From Bacilli bacterium (lineage in GTDB: Bacteria; Bacillota_I; Bacilli_A; RF39; UBA660), in contig JAGHGS010000143.1 in NCBI GenBank assembly GCA_017888105.1, positions 1 through 11,629 on the forward strand: a stretch of 11,629 bases of DNA, given 5' to 3'. Under the pieces are notes generated by a model. That model was not told where the DNA came from and did no database searches. It saw only the letters and a program-made list of their open reading frames with translations. The translations under genes were made by a program, and so were the position numbers. Positions within the stretch are counted from its first letter, which is position 1; each line of letters starts with the position of its first letter. This document shows, in pieces, positions 1 to 6,487 of this stretch.

Positions 1-285
1 CCCTTACGCCATTTTATTCTTTTGTAAGAGCTCTCCTACCAAATTTGGATTTCTCACTCGTGGGGTTACCGCGTTCCATTTCCACCGTTTCCAGTTTGTA
101 CGTTACTATGGCACTTTCAAGGATACTTTTTCATGAGTAAAACTTTTAGAAATTTCTCCTGCCGTTAGCATATGCTACCTTAGGTTATTTTTTCCCTAAG
201 CACGAACCCTACAGCCATCACAGGTCTGTGTGAGCATGGACTTTCCTCTACATAATTAACTTATGCAGCATTTGTCCGAATATTA
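1..285 (-). ncRNA. rnpB: RNase P RNA, class B type, 3' part missing
   Basis: This is the catalytic RNA of RNase P, which cuts the 5' leader from precursor tRNAs. Read on the minus strand it begins with TTCGGACAAATGCTGC and then the near-universal P4 strand AGAGGAAAGTCC (238-249). It continues with GGCAGGA, GTATCCTTGAAAGTGCC, GGAACGCGGTAA and CCAAATTTGGTAGG in the order seen in Bacillus-type (class B) rnpB. The 3' part, with the second P4 strand (ACAGAA region), lies beyond the left edge. The 5' end cannot be fixed exactly: by analogy with the B. subtilis RNA, which starts about ten bases before TTCGG, it falls near 281-291 and may overlap the gpsB stop codon. The gpsB-rnpB order is the same as in Bacillus. 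Confidence 0.95.
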
Positions 286-615
286 TTATTCGTATTTTCC
301 AAATACTACTTTTTCTAGTTGGCTAATTCTTCTTAGTAAATCAACATTACTCGTTCCATTCCCGTTGTTTGAAGATTCACTGGCCACTAACTCTTCTCTT
401 AAAGAGCGAATTTCGGCCTTTAATTTTGCATTATCTTCTGTCAAATCTTTAATTTCCCTTTCATTCCTTTTGATAATGTTGATAAACTCTGTATAGTCGC
501 GAATGATCATATCTAAATATTTATCCACTTCTTGAGGACGATAGCCTCTTGCATCAATCTTAAATTCTTTATCTAAAATTTCTTGTGGTGTTAAATAAAT
601 TTTATCGCTATACAC
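286..615 (-). CDS. gpsB: Cell division/cell-wall regulator GpsB
   Basis: GpsB is a small cytosolic DivIVA-like adaptor that shuttles between septum and side wall and recruits class A PBPs. The 109-residue product has the family layout. Residues 1-70 form the DivIVA-like lipid/PBP-binding domain and coiled coil, with the RGYRPQEVDKYLDMI stretch at 23-37; Tyr25, Asp31, Leu34 and Asp35 match the PBP-binding groove of B. subtilis GpsB. A linker rich in Ser and Asn follows (79-90), then the C-terminal trimerisation helix (NVDLLRRISQLEKVVFG). The start is GTG at 613-615, supported by an AAGGATG ribosome site nine bases upstream and a consensus promoter. It sits directly before rnpB and is divergent from recU-ponA, whose PBP is its expected partner. 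Confidence 0.95.
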   Translation of the reverse strand: MYSDKIYLTPQEILDKEFKIDARGYRPQEVDKYLDMIIRDYTEFINIIKRNEREIKDLTEDNAKLKAEIRSLREELVASESSNNGNGTSNVDLLRRISQLEKVVFGKYE

Positions 616-639
616 TTTATCACATCCTTACACGTATTA

Positions 640-669
640 ATTATAATATTTTTCGATGCTTTTTGTCAA
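640..669 (-). promoter_or_regulatory. Consensus SigA-type promoter of gpsB
   Basis: On the minus strand there is a perfect TTGACA (669-664), an 18-bp spacer and a perfect TATAAT (645-640). Transcription should start near 633, leaving a short leader that carries the AAGGATG ribosome site of gpsB. It probably also feeds rnpB, since no separate rnpB promoter is obvious. Confidence 0.8.
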
Positions 670-754
670 TCTATTTATCGGATTTGTCAAATTATGTAAA
701 TTTTTAGAATATAAAAATTCATTTTTGCTTATTAAATAGTTGAAATTTAAAATA

Positions 755-775
755 GGAAGTGCCTTCCCTTTTTTT
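755..775 (+). terminator. Small GC-rich hairpin with T-run, terminator-like
   Basis: GGAAG (755-759) and CTTCC (763-767) pair around a 3-base loop and are followed by C and seven Ts (769-775). It has the form of a short plus-strand terminator, but no gene on that strand precedes it in the window. It lies in the 616-851 gap between gpsB and recU, where I see nothing else apart from the promoters. The stem is only five pairs, so it may be a chance structure. Confidence 0.3.
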
Positions 776-802
776 GTAAAGAGGTAGTAAAGTAGATCTC
801 GA

Positions 803-834
803 TTGTAGATATTTCCGTACTTTTATAGTATAAT
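803..834 (+). promoter_or_regulatory. Probable promoter of recU-ponA
   Basis: A perfect TATAAT lies at 829-834, overlapped by an alternative -10, TATAGT (824-829). The -35 is poor: the best candidate is TTGTAG at 803-808, 20 bp before TATAAT or 15 bp before TATAGT. Transcription would start near 836-841, giving a very short leader just long enough to carry the AAGGTG ribosome site of recU. Confidence 0.5.
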
Positions 835-851
835 TAAATAAGGTGAAGTGC

Positions 852-1430
852 ATGAAGTATCCAAACAACATAAAGAAAAGTTATAAGAAAGAAATTAATT
901 ATAAGAATCGTGGAATGGATCTTGAAAATTTAATTAATGAAGCTTGTAAATATTATTTAGAGCATGATGAAGCGGTTATTTATAAGAAACCTACTCCAAT
1001 TGGGGTTGTTGATGTGGATTATAAAAATGGAGCTGTTATTCATAAAGCTTATTTTAAAGAACCTTCTACTCTTGATTATAATGGAATTTATAAAGGAAAA
1101 TATGTTGAATTTGATGCGAAAGAATGTGCCTCAAAAACAAGTTTTCCTCTTAGTAATATTCATCTTCACCAAATAAAACATATTGAAAATATTATACGAC
1201 ATGGTGGTATTGCCTTTTTAATTATTAGTATAAATGGAGGTTATTATTTGTTTAAAGGAAGTGATTTACTTCAATTTATTCAAAATAATGATCGAAAAAG
1301 TATTCCTTATTCATTGATACAAGAAATTGGGTATCCCCTAACTTATAATTATAATATTGGTATTGATTATTTAAAAGGTATAGAAGAAGCTTATAAAGGA
1401 GTTGGTTATTTTGAAGATACCAAAGATTAA
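852..1430 (+). CDS. recU: Holliday junction resolvase RecU
   Basis: RecU cuts four-way DNA junctions during recombinational repair and chromosome segregation in Firmicutes. The 192-residue product is collinear with B. subtilis RecU (206 aa). It has the N-terminal basic stretch with NRGMDLE, the PTPIGVVDVDY segment, the PSTLDYNGIYKGKYVEFDAKE nuclease core (about 71-91) and the HQIKHI helix. The metal-binding set reads Asp75, Asp88 and Lys90; B. subtilis has Glu101 at the position of Asp88, a conservative change. I chose ATG at 852 because AAGGTG at 840-845 is six bases away. The upstream in-frame GTG at 843 lies inside that ribosome site. The 3' end overlaps ponA by 20 bases, and the recU-ponA pair is conserved in Firmicutes. 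Confidence 0.95.
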   Translation: MKYPNNIKKSYKKEINYKNRGMDLENLINEACKYYLEHDEAVIYKKPTPIGVVDVDYKNGAVIHKAYFKEPSTLDYNGIYKGKYVEFDAKECASKTSFPLSNIHLHQIKHIENIIRHGGIAFLIISINGGYYLFKGSDLLQFIQNNDRKSIPYSLIQEIGYPLTYNYNIGIDYLKGIEEAYKGVGYFEDTKD

Positions 1431-4011
1431 AGTTAAAAAGAAAGTAAAATCAGAAAAGAAAGAAAAGAAAGTAAAAAAGAAAAAAGGAAGTAAGAAGAAT
1501 ACTATTTTAATTATTTTGATTAGTTTAGGTATTATTGTTGCATCAAGCGTTCTGGCTTTTGCATTATATATAATCATTACTTCACCTGATTTCGTTGCTC
1601 AGGAATTATATACGAAAGAACCTACGGTTTTATATGATATCAATGGTGAGGAACTTACACGAATTGGGAATGAAAATGTAGAACTTGTTACTTATAGTGA
1701 TTTACCACAGGTATTAATAGATGCTTTAATTGCAACCGAAGATTCAAGATTCTTTCAACACAATGGATTTGATGCAGCAAGATTTATAAGAGCTAGTCTT
1801 GGACAACTGGCTGGACAAGATGCTGGTGGTGCTTCTACCCTATCCATGCAAGTAATTAAAAATACTTATACGGATGGTTCTTTAACGAGTGGAATAAAAG
1901 GAATTGTTCGGAAATTTACTGATATCTATATGGCTGTATTTAAACTTGAATCTAGTTATACGAAAGAAGAAATTATCGAATTTTACTTAAATAGTCAATG
2001 GCTTGGTGGAGGTTCTACGAATTATGAATCTATTAATGGTGTAGAACAAGGAAGTCAATATTTCTTTGGTAAATCAGTTTCTGATTTAACTTTGGCAGAG
2101 GCAAGTTTACTCGTTGGAATGTTTAACAACCCTTCTTTATATAATCCTTATACTAATCCAGAAGGAGCAACCAATCGACGTAGTACTGTTCTAAGTCTTA
2201 TGGTAAGACATGGCTATATTACCGAAGAAGAAAAAGAATTTGCGGAAGCCGTTCCGGTAGAAAGTTTACTTGCTGATCATTCCGAAGATGAAAATACAAA
2301 TATGTATCAAGCATTTATTGATTATTTGATGATTCAAGTAGAAAAAGAAACGGGAGATGATCCAAGAAAAGTTCCGATGGAAATTTATACAACAATTGAT
2401 CCAAATATTCAAGAAACTCTTTATTTACTTGAAACGGGAGAATTATATACTTTTGCTACTGAAAAAGTTCAATTTGGTATGGCAGTTACTAGTACAGAAA
2501 ATGGTGCGGTTTTAGCCCTATCCGGAGGAAGAAATTATGCAGCAATGGGTACTAACCGAGCGGTCGGAAAAGAATATCGTGGCATTTCAAATCACATTGG
2601 TAGTACGGCAAAAATTATCTTTGATTACGGACCTTATATCGAATATCTCAATGGGTCTACTGGTTCCCTTTTCCTTGATGAACGTTGGAGTTATTCAAAT
2701 GGTGTTTCCATTGTAAATTCAAGTCGTGATTATTGGGGAGAAATTACTATGCGTAGAGCATTAATTAATTCTAGAAATATTCCTGCTATTCAAGCAATGC
2801 AACAAGTTGCTGATGAAGTAGGAATGGATCAAATTGCTGAATTTGCTAGTAATTTAGGAATTGATTATGGCGAAGAATTATATGAAGCAGCTGGTTTAGG
2901 TGGATCAGGAGGTTCTAATCCTCTTAGCATGTCTGCCGCTTATGCAGCATTTGGACGTGGTGGTATCTATATTGAACCTTATGCTTATACAAAAATTGTT
3001 TATATTGAATCAGAAGAAGAATATGTTCGACCAATTGAACAAGAACGAGTTATGAGTGAGGAAACCGCTTATATGATTACAGATATCTTGGTAGATGCTG
3101 GTGTTAGTGGTGTTGGTGGTAACTTCAGTATTAGTGGTACAGATATTGCTGCGAAAGGTGGTACTTCTACGATTGATAGTGAATCTGCTAAAAAGTTAGG
3201 TGTTCCTAGTTATACTACACCAAACCATTGGAATATTACTTACTCTCCAGATTATTCAATTGCACTTTGGTTTGGATATGATGATTTAAGAGATGGCTAT
3301 TTAACTAGTGGTACTGGATATGGACCTAGACGTCAAATTATGGCAGCAGTTGCAAAAAGAATTTATAAGACGGGATCTCGATTTAAACAACCAAGCGGAG
3401 TTGTATCAGCGACAATTGAACTTGGTACTTACCCTTTACAACTTGCGAGTGAACATACTCCTAGTAATTTAAGATCAACCGAATTATTTAAAGCTGGATA
3501 TGAACCTACCGAAGTATCAAGTCGTTTTGATACCTTGGCAAATCCAACTAATGGAAAATCAACTTATGATGGATCAACTATTCGTATTAGTTGGGATGCA
3601 ATTGGTACTCCAGATGCGATTAATCCAGATTATTTAGAAGAATACTTTAATGGAACTTTTAGTAATTATTATTCTAATTATGCTGAGAAATATTATCAGG
3701 CAAGAATTGAATATAATAATGCTAATATTGGTACAATTGGATATCAAGTTTATTTACAAGATACGAATGGTAATTTAATTAGTTTGGGTTATACTACAAA
3801 TAATTACTTTACTTATACAGCTACACCTGGTACTGATTATACTTTTGTTGTTAAATCTGCTTATAGCATCTTTAAAAATAATATGAGTACTGGACTTACT
3901 ATTACTGCACAAACGGATATGGATAGTAATATCGGAGATATCGTAGATCCTGGTGATCCAGATGATAATGGTGATGATAACACTCCTCCAGTTGATACTG
4001 GATTAGAATAA
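1411..4011 (+). CDS. ponA: Class A penicillin-binding protein (PBP1 type)
   Basis: A bifunctional peptidoglycan synthase: glycan polymerisation by a GT51 domain, then cross-linking by a transpeptidase. The 866 residues show an all-lysine cytosolic tail (1-30), one membrane anchor (about 31-57) and a GT51 domain with EDSRFFQHNG (catalytic Glu110), GGASTLSMQ and KEEIIEFYLN. The transpeptidase follows with STAK (nucleophile Ser398, Lys401), SRN (454-456) and KGGTS (582-586), where KTGT(T/S) is usual. A fibronectin-III-like module (about 705-835) and an acidic, Pro-rich tail end the protein. The start is TTG at 1411, nine bases after AAAGGAG (1395-1401); the in-frame TTG at 1402 abuts that site and is unlikely. 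Translation is probably coupled to recU through the overlap. GpsB, encoded divergently, is the expected regulator. Confidence 0.93.
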   Translation: MKIPKIKVKKKVKSEKKEKKVKKKKGSKKNTILIILISLGIIVASSVLAFALYIIITSPDFVAQELYTKEPTVLYDINGEELTRIGNENVELVTYSDLPQVLIDALIATEDSRFFQHNGFDAARFIRASLGQLAGQDAGGASTLSMQVIKNTYTDGSLTSGIKGIVRKFTDIYMAVFKLESSYTKEEIIEFYLNSQWLGGGSTNYESINGVEQGSQYFFGKSVSDLTLAEASLLVGMFNNPSLYNPYTNPEGATNRRSTVLSLMVRHGYITEEEKEFAEAVPVESLLADHSEDENTNMYQAFIDYLMIQVEKETGDDPRKVPMEIYTTIDPNIQETLYLLETGELYTFATEKVQFGMAVTSTENGAVLALSGGRNYAAMGTNRAVGKEYRGISNHIGSTAKIIFDYGPYIEYLNGSTGSLFLDERWSYSNGVSIVNSSRDYWGEITMRRALINSRNIPAIQAMQQVADEVGMDQIAEFASNLGIDYGEELYEAAGLGGSGGSNPLSMSAAYAAFGRGGIYIEPYAYTKIVYIESEEEYVRPIEQERVMSEETAYMITDILVDAGVSGVGGNFSISGTDIAAKGGTSTIDSESAKKLGVPSYTTPNHWNITYSPDYSIALWFGYDDLRDGYLTSGTGYGPRRQIMAAVAKRIYKTGSRFKQPSGVVSATIELGTYPLQLASEHTPSNLRSTELFKAGYEPTEVSSRFDTLANPTNGKSTYDGSTIRISWDAIGTPDAINPDYLEEYFNGTFSNYYSNYAEKYYQARIEYNNANIGTIGYQVYLQDTNGNLISLGYTTNNYFTYTATPGTDYTFVVKSAYSIFKNNMSTGLTITAQTDMDSNIGDIVDPGDPDDNGDDNTPPVDTGLE

Positions 4012-4036
4012 AAACCTCTATTGCAGAGGTTTTTTT
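4011..4036. terminator. Bidirectional terminator between ponA and the convergent gene
   Basis: AAAACCTCT (4011-4019) pairs with AGAGGTTTT (4025-4033) around loop ATTGC. A T-run to 4036 serves the plus strand, and the A-run gives the T-tract for the minus strand. It touches the ponA stop codon and overlaps the last bases of the 4035-4934 gene. Confidence 0.85.
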
Positions 4037-4934
4037 ATTTGATATATGGTTTTATTTTGATTCTTTTTCTTAAATAGCTATGATCTAATTCTTCTATTTC
4101 AATCATTTCTTTTTCGTTTCTTAAATATTCATCAAGATCTAAAAAGAAATCAATGCTATCTTTGGTATGTCCCAATACTTCGTGAAAGGCTTTGTCTAGT
4201 TCATCAAAATCTTTATATAAAGTACTATAATAAAGTTTGTTAAATAAAAATTGTGATTCGAATATTGGTAAACATATATTTACTATTTTTTCATAAGCAA
4301 ATGAATAATTTTGAGGGACTTTATAATTTAGTAAAATCTTTTGAATGGAAGAATCTTCTATTTTAAATTGTTTTAAAAAAGTAATATTGTCTAAATATAG
4401 TTTTACTAAATAACTATTAAACGCTTCATCGATTGCTTCATAAATCATTTCTTGTTTCGTTCCTTCTGCTAAACCACTGTAAAAATAGGGTTTTTTAGTT
4501 TCACAAAATACAGGGAATACTTCATTCATTGCATGTTTTAATTCATGAATTAAATTATCAAAAATCATATACATTTCTTTTTTCAGAGAAATGATGATTA
4601 AATTTTCACTAATTATTTTATCTTTTATTATTTCATAACCAAAATAAGCCGAACTTGACTCTTTCAGTCTTGTAAATAATGGTTCTGCGATTTCTCTTTG
4701 TTTTAAACGCTGATACGTATTTAAAACAGTATCTGTTGTAAATAATATATAAGTTTTGCTTAATACTTCCATTAACAAATCTTCTACTTCATCATCTAAC
4801 ATGATTATACTTAAATATGAGATCGTAAGTAAATTTATTTCTTCTTCTGTATAATTAAAATGTTTGGTTATTTCTTTAATTGTTGATTTTATTTCTATTA
4901 TCTTTTTATTTATTTTTTCTTCCATATGAATCAC
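4035..4934 (-). CDS. Putative zinc metallopeptidase (HExxH), family unknown
   Basis: I do not recognise the family. The 299-residue protein has no signal peptide or membrane segment, so it is probably cytosolic. It carries a single HELKH motif (130-134) in a helix-like context, DNLIHELKHAMNEVF. About 30 residues on comes GLAEG and then EAIDEAFNSYLV (166-177). Glu170, in a DEAFNSYL setting like the NEGFTEYL of gluzincin peptidases, is the likely third zinc ligand. Two histidines plus a downstream Glu suggest a gluzincin, but activity is inferred. The start is GTG at 4934, just after AGGAA; ATG at 4925 (296 aa) is possible but lies far from that site. It lies 38 bases after sigE, behind a terminator, where many spore-formers have sigG. 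Read-through from the spoIIG operon could link it to sporulation, which is inference. Confidence 0.7.
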   Translation of the reverse strand: MIHMEEKINKKIIEIKSTIKEITKHFNYTEEEINLLTISYLSIIMLDDEVEDLLMEVLSKTYILFTTDTVLNTYQRLKQREIAEPLFTRLKESSSAYFGYEIIKDKIISENLIIISLKKEMYMIFDNLIHELKHAMNEVFPVFCETKKPYFYSGLAEGTKQEMIYEAIDEAFNSYLVKLYLDNITFLKQFKIEDSSIQKILLNYKVPQNYSFAYEKIVNICLPIFESQFLFNKLYYSTLYKDFDELDKAFHEVLGHTKDSIDFFLDLDEYLRNEKEMIEIEELDHSYLRKRIKIKPYIK

Positions 4935-4962
4935 AATTTCCTATTTTAAAGGAACCAATAAT

Positions 4963-4994
4963 AAAAAGCAAGCTATAATTTCATAGTTTGCTTT
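4963..4994 (-). terminator. Terminator after sigE
   Basis: On the minus strand AAAGCAA and CTAT (4994-4983, with one A/C mismatch) pair with ATAG and TTGCTTT (4976-4965) around a 6-base loop, followed by Ts to 4963. The hairpin contains the sigE stop codon (TAG, 4975-4973) and separates sigE from the metallopeptidase gene. The internal mismatch may allow some read-through. Confidence 0.6.
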
Positions 4995-5656
4995 AATTTT
5001 TTGATTACCTTTTTTTCAATTCTTGAAATGTAACTTTGAGATATTCCTAATTTTTCTGCGACTTCTTTTTGTGTATATTCTTCGGTATTATTGAGTCCAT
5101 ATCGCAATGTCATAATCTCTTTTTCTCTTTCATCTAAAGATTTAATCTCCCTTGAAAGTATTTCTTTATTTAAGTTTTTTTCATATTCATTGGGAACATA
5201 GTCAATATCGGTACCTAATATATCCTCTAAATGTAATTCATTTCCTTCTGAATCATAGTTTAGAGCATCTTCAAAACTTATTTCCCCTTTCCTTTTCTTA
5301 TTTTTTCTTAAAAACATTAATATTTCATTAGAAATACAACGGGATGCATAAGTGGCTAATTTAATGTTTTTATCTAATTTATAAGTATTAATTCCTTTTA
5401 TTAAACCAATTGAACCAATACTTACTAAATCTTCAACATCGTAACCGGTATTTTCATATTTTTTAGCCAGAAATACAACTAATCGTAAATTATGTTCAAT
5501 TAACTTGTTTTTAGCTTCAATATCCCCCTTTCCTGCTTTTATAATACAATCTCTTTCTTCTCCTTCTTCTAGTGGTGGTGGAAGTTTATCGGTCGATCCC
5601 ACGAAAAAGCATTCATTATATTTCTTTTTTAACCATAATAATATTTTATTTATCAT
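4973..5656 (-). CDS. sigE: Sporulation sigma factor SigE (pro-form)
   Basis: SigE is the early mother-cell sigma factor of endospore formation, made as an inactive precursor. The 227 residues align end to end with B. subtilis pro-SigE. A short amphipathic pro-sequence (1-17) is followed by FFVGSTDKLPPPLE, equivalent to the YYIGGSEALPPPL processing site, so cleavage is predicted between Phe17 and Phe18. Region 2 (about 50-120) includes NLRLVV, ENTGYDVEDLVSIG and ATYASRCISNEILM; region 4 (about 172-224) has a helix-turn-helix at 195-215 (TQKEVAEKLGISQSYISR). The pro-sequence is about ten residues shorter than in B. subtilis (27). The start ATG overlaps the spoIIGA stop as ATGA, with GGAGG four bases upstream, so the two are translationally coupled. 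Confidence 0.95.
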   Translation of the reverse strand: MINKILLWLKKKYNECFFVGSTDKLPPPLEEGEERDCIIKAGKGDIEAKNKLIEHNLRLVVFLAKKYENTGYDVEDLVSIGSIGLIKGINTYKLDKNIKLATYASRCISNEILMFLRKNKKRKGEISFEDALNYDSEGNELHLEDILGTDIDYVPNEYEKNLNKEILSREIKSLDEREKEIMTLRYGLNNTEEYTQKEVAEKLGISQSYISRIEKKVIKKLKQTMKL

Positions 5657-6405
5657 ATCTCCTCCAATATTTTATAATTTAATAAACAATCGATTCCATT
5701 TAATTTGAATGATTCTTCACTTAAACCAATTAAATAATTGGTTAATTTTTTATTTTCAATTAAAATATATTTGGGTTTAATGCATTCTAGTAATCCATGA
5801 TGATTTAAAGCATTATAAGGAACATACATTGGACTTCTGATTTGAATACATCCTTTTATTTTCTTTTTATTTATTAATATAATTGGTTTATTTGTTATAG
5901 GATCTATTAATTTATTACCTGTATCTAGAAAACCAGTTAGATGAAGTTCATAATCATTATTAAACTTAATACATACTTTATAATAATAGTTTTTTATTTC
6001 TTTTAATGATTTGATACTTTTAATAAAAATAGCAAGAATCAAAGGAGCGATTAAAAGAAGGATTAAATAATTTATTTTTTCAAATTCAATATTTAAATAG
6101 TATGTAAATCCTCCTAAAATAATACTTGTCATATATAAATAAATGACATTATAAAAAGTATATTTTATATTTTTATAGCCAAAAGCAATTAAAACCATAA
6201 TGATTCCCATTATTATTTTTAATATGGTTAAAATAGTACTAGGAATAGGAATAAACAAGCTTAGAAGTGTTAATTCTCCAAATAATGAAGCTAGAACTAA
6301 ACGGATTATTTTGGTGTATCTTTTTAGAGCAATATTTATGGTTAATAGTAATAAAAAGTCAAACAGAAAATTTATTATTATTAATATATCAATATATATA
6401 ATCAT
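5653..6405 (-). CDS. spoIIGA: SpoIIGA, pro-sigma-E processing protease
   Basis: SpoIIGA is a membrane-bound aspartic protease that removes the SigE pro-sequence after a signal from the forespore. The 250-residue protein has about five membrane helices in residues 1-130. A cytosolic protease domain follows with the signature LTGFLDTGNKLIDPIT; Asp161 is the catalytic residue, equivalent to Asp183 of B. subtilis in DSGN. The C-terminal part holds CIKPKYILI, matching CVKPDHVTI. It is shorter than the 309 aa of B. subtilis. I chose ATG at 6405 because the product then begins MIIYIDILIIINFLFD, matching MKIYLDVIWLLNFCFD, and GGTGAT lies upstream. TTG 6417 and GTG 6414 are also in frame but fit worse. 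It is the first gene of an operon with sigE. Confidence 0.93.
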   Translation of the reverse strand: MIIYIDILIIINFLFDFLLLLTINIALKRYTKIIRLVLASLFGELTLLSLFIPIPSTILTILKIIMGIIMVLIAFGYKNIKYTFYNVIYLYMTSIILGGFTYYLNIEFEKINYLILLLIAPLILAIFIKSIKSLKEIKNYYYKVCIKFNNDYELHLTGFLDTGNKLIDPITNKPIILINKKKIKGCIQIRSPMYVPYNALNHHGLLECIKPKYILIENKKLTNYLIGLSEESFKLNGIDCLLNYKILEEI

Positions 6406-6421
6406 TCTTATCACCAATATG

Positions 6422-6455
6422 ATTATAAATGATTCTATTTAAAAAAATTGTCAAA
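6422..6455 (-). promoter_or_regulatory. spoIIG-type promoter with Spo0A-like box
   Basis: On the minus strand a perfect TTGACA (6454-6449) and a perfect TATAAT (6427-6422) are separated by 21 bp, too long for ordinary SigA use. The B. subtilis spoIIG promoter is known for a similarly long spacer (22 bp) and needs Spo0A bound over the -35. Here TGTCAAA (plus strand 6449-6455) covers the -35 and differs from the 0A box TGTCGAA by one base. Transcription would start near 6415, only about ten bases before the spoIIGA ATG, so the ribosome site would sit at the extreme 5' end. Confidence 0.6.
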
Positions 6456-6456
6456 C

Positions 6457-6487
6457 AAAAAACAAGATTTTAAATTTCTTGTTTTTT
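6457..6487. terminator. Terminator of the decayed surface-protein gene
   Basis: A perfect 11-bp inverted repeat, AAAAAACAAGA (6457-6467) and TCTTGTTTTTT (6477-6487), with a 9-base loop. The A/T ends give a T-tract on either strand. It overlaps the stop codon of the minus-strand gene and insulates it from the spoIIG promoter just downstream. Confidence 0.75.

Noticed and set aside
263..496. Plus-strand open frame of 77 codons
   Set aside because: It is antisense to gpsB and the rnpB 5' end, lacks a ribosome site and has low-complexity composition.
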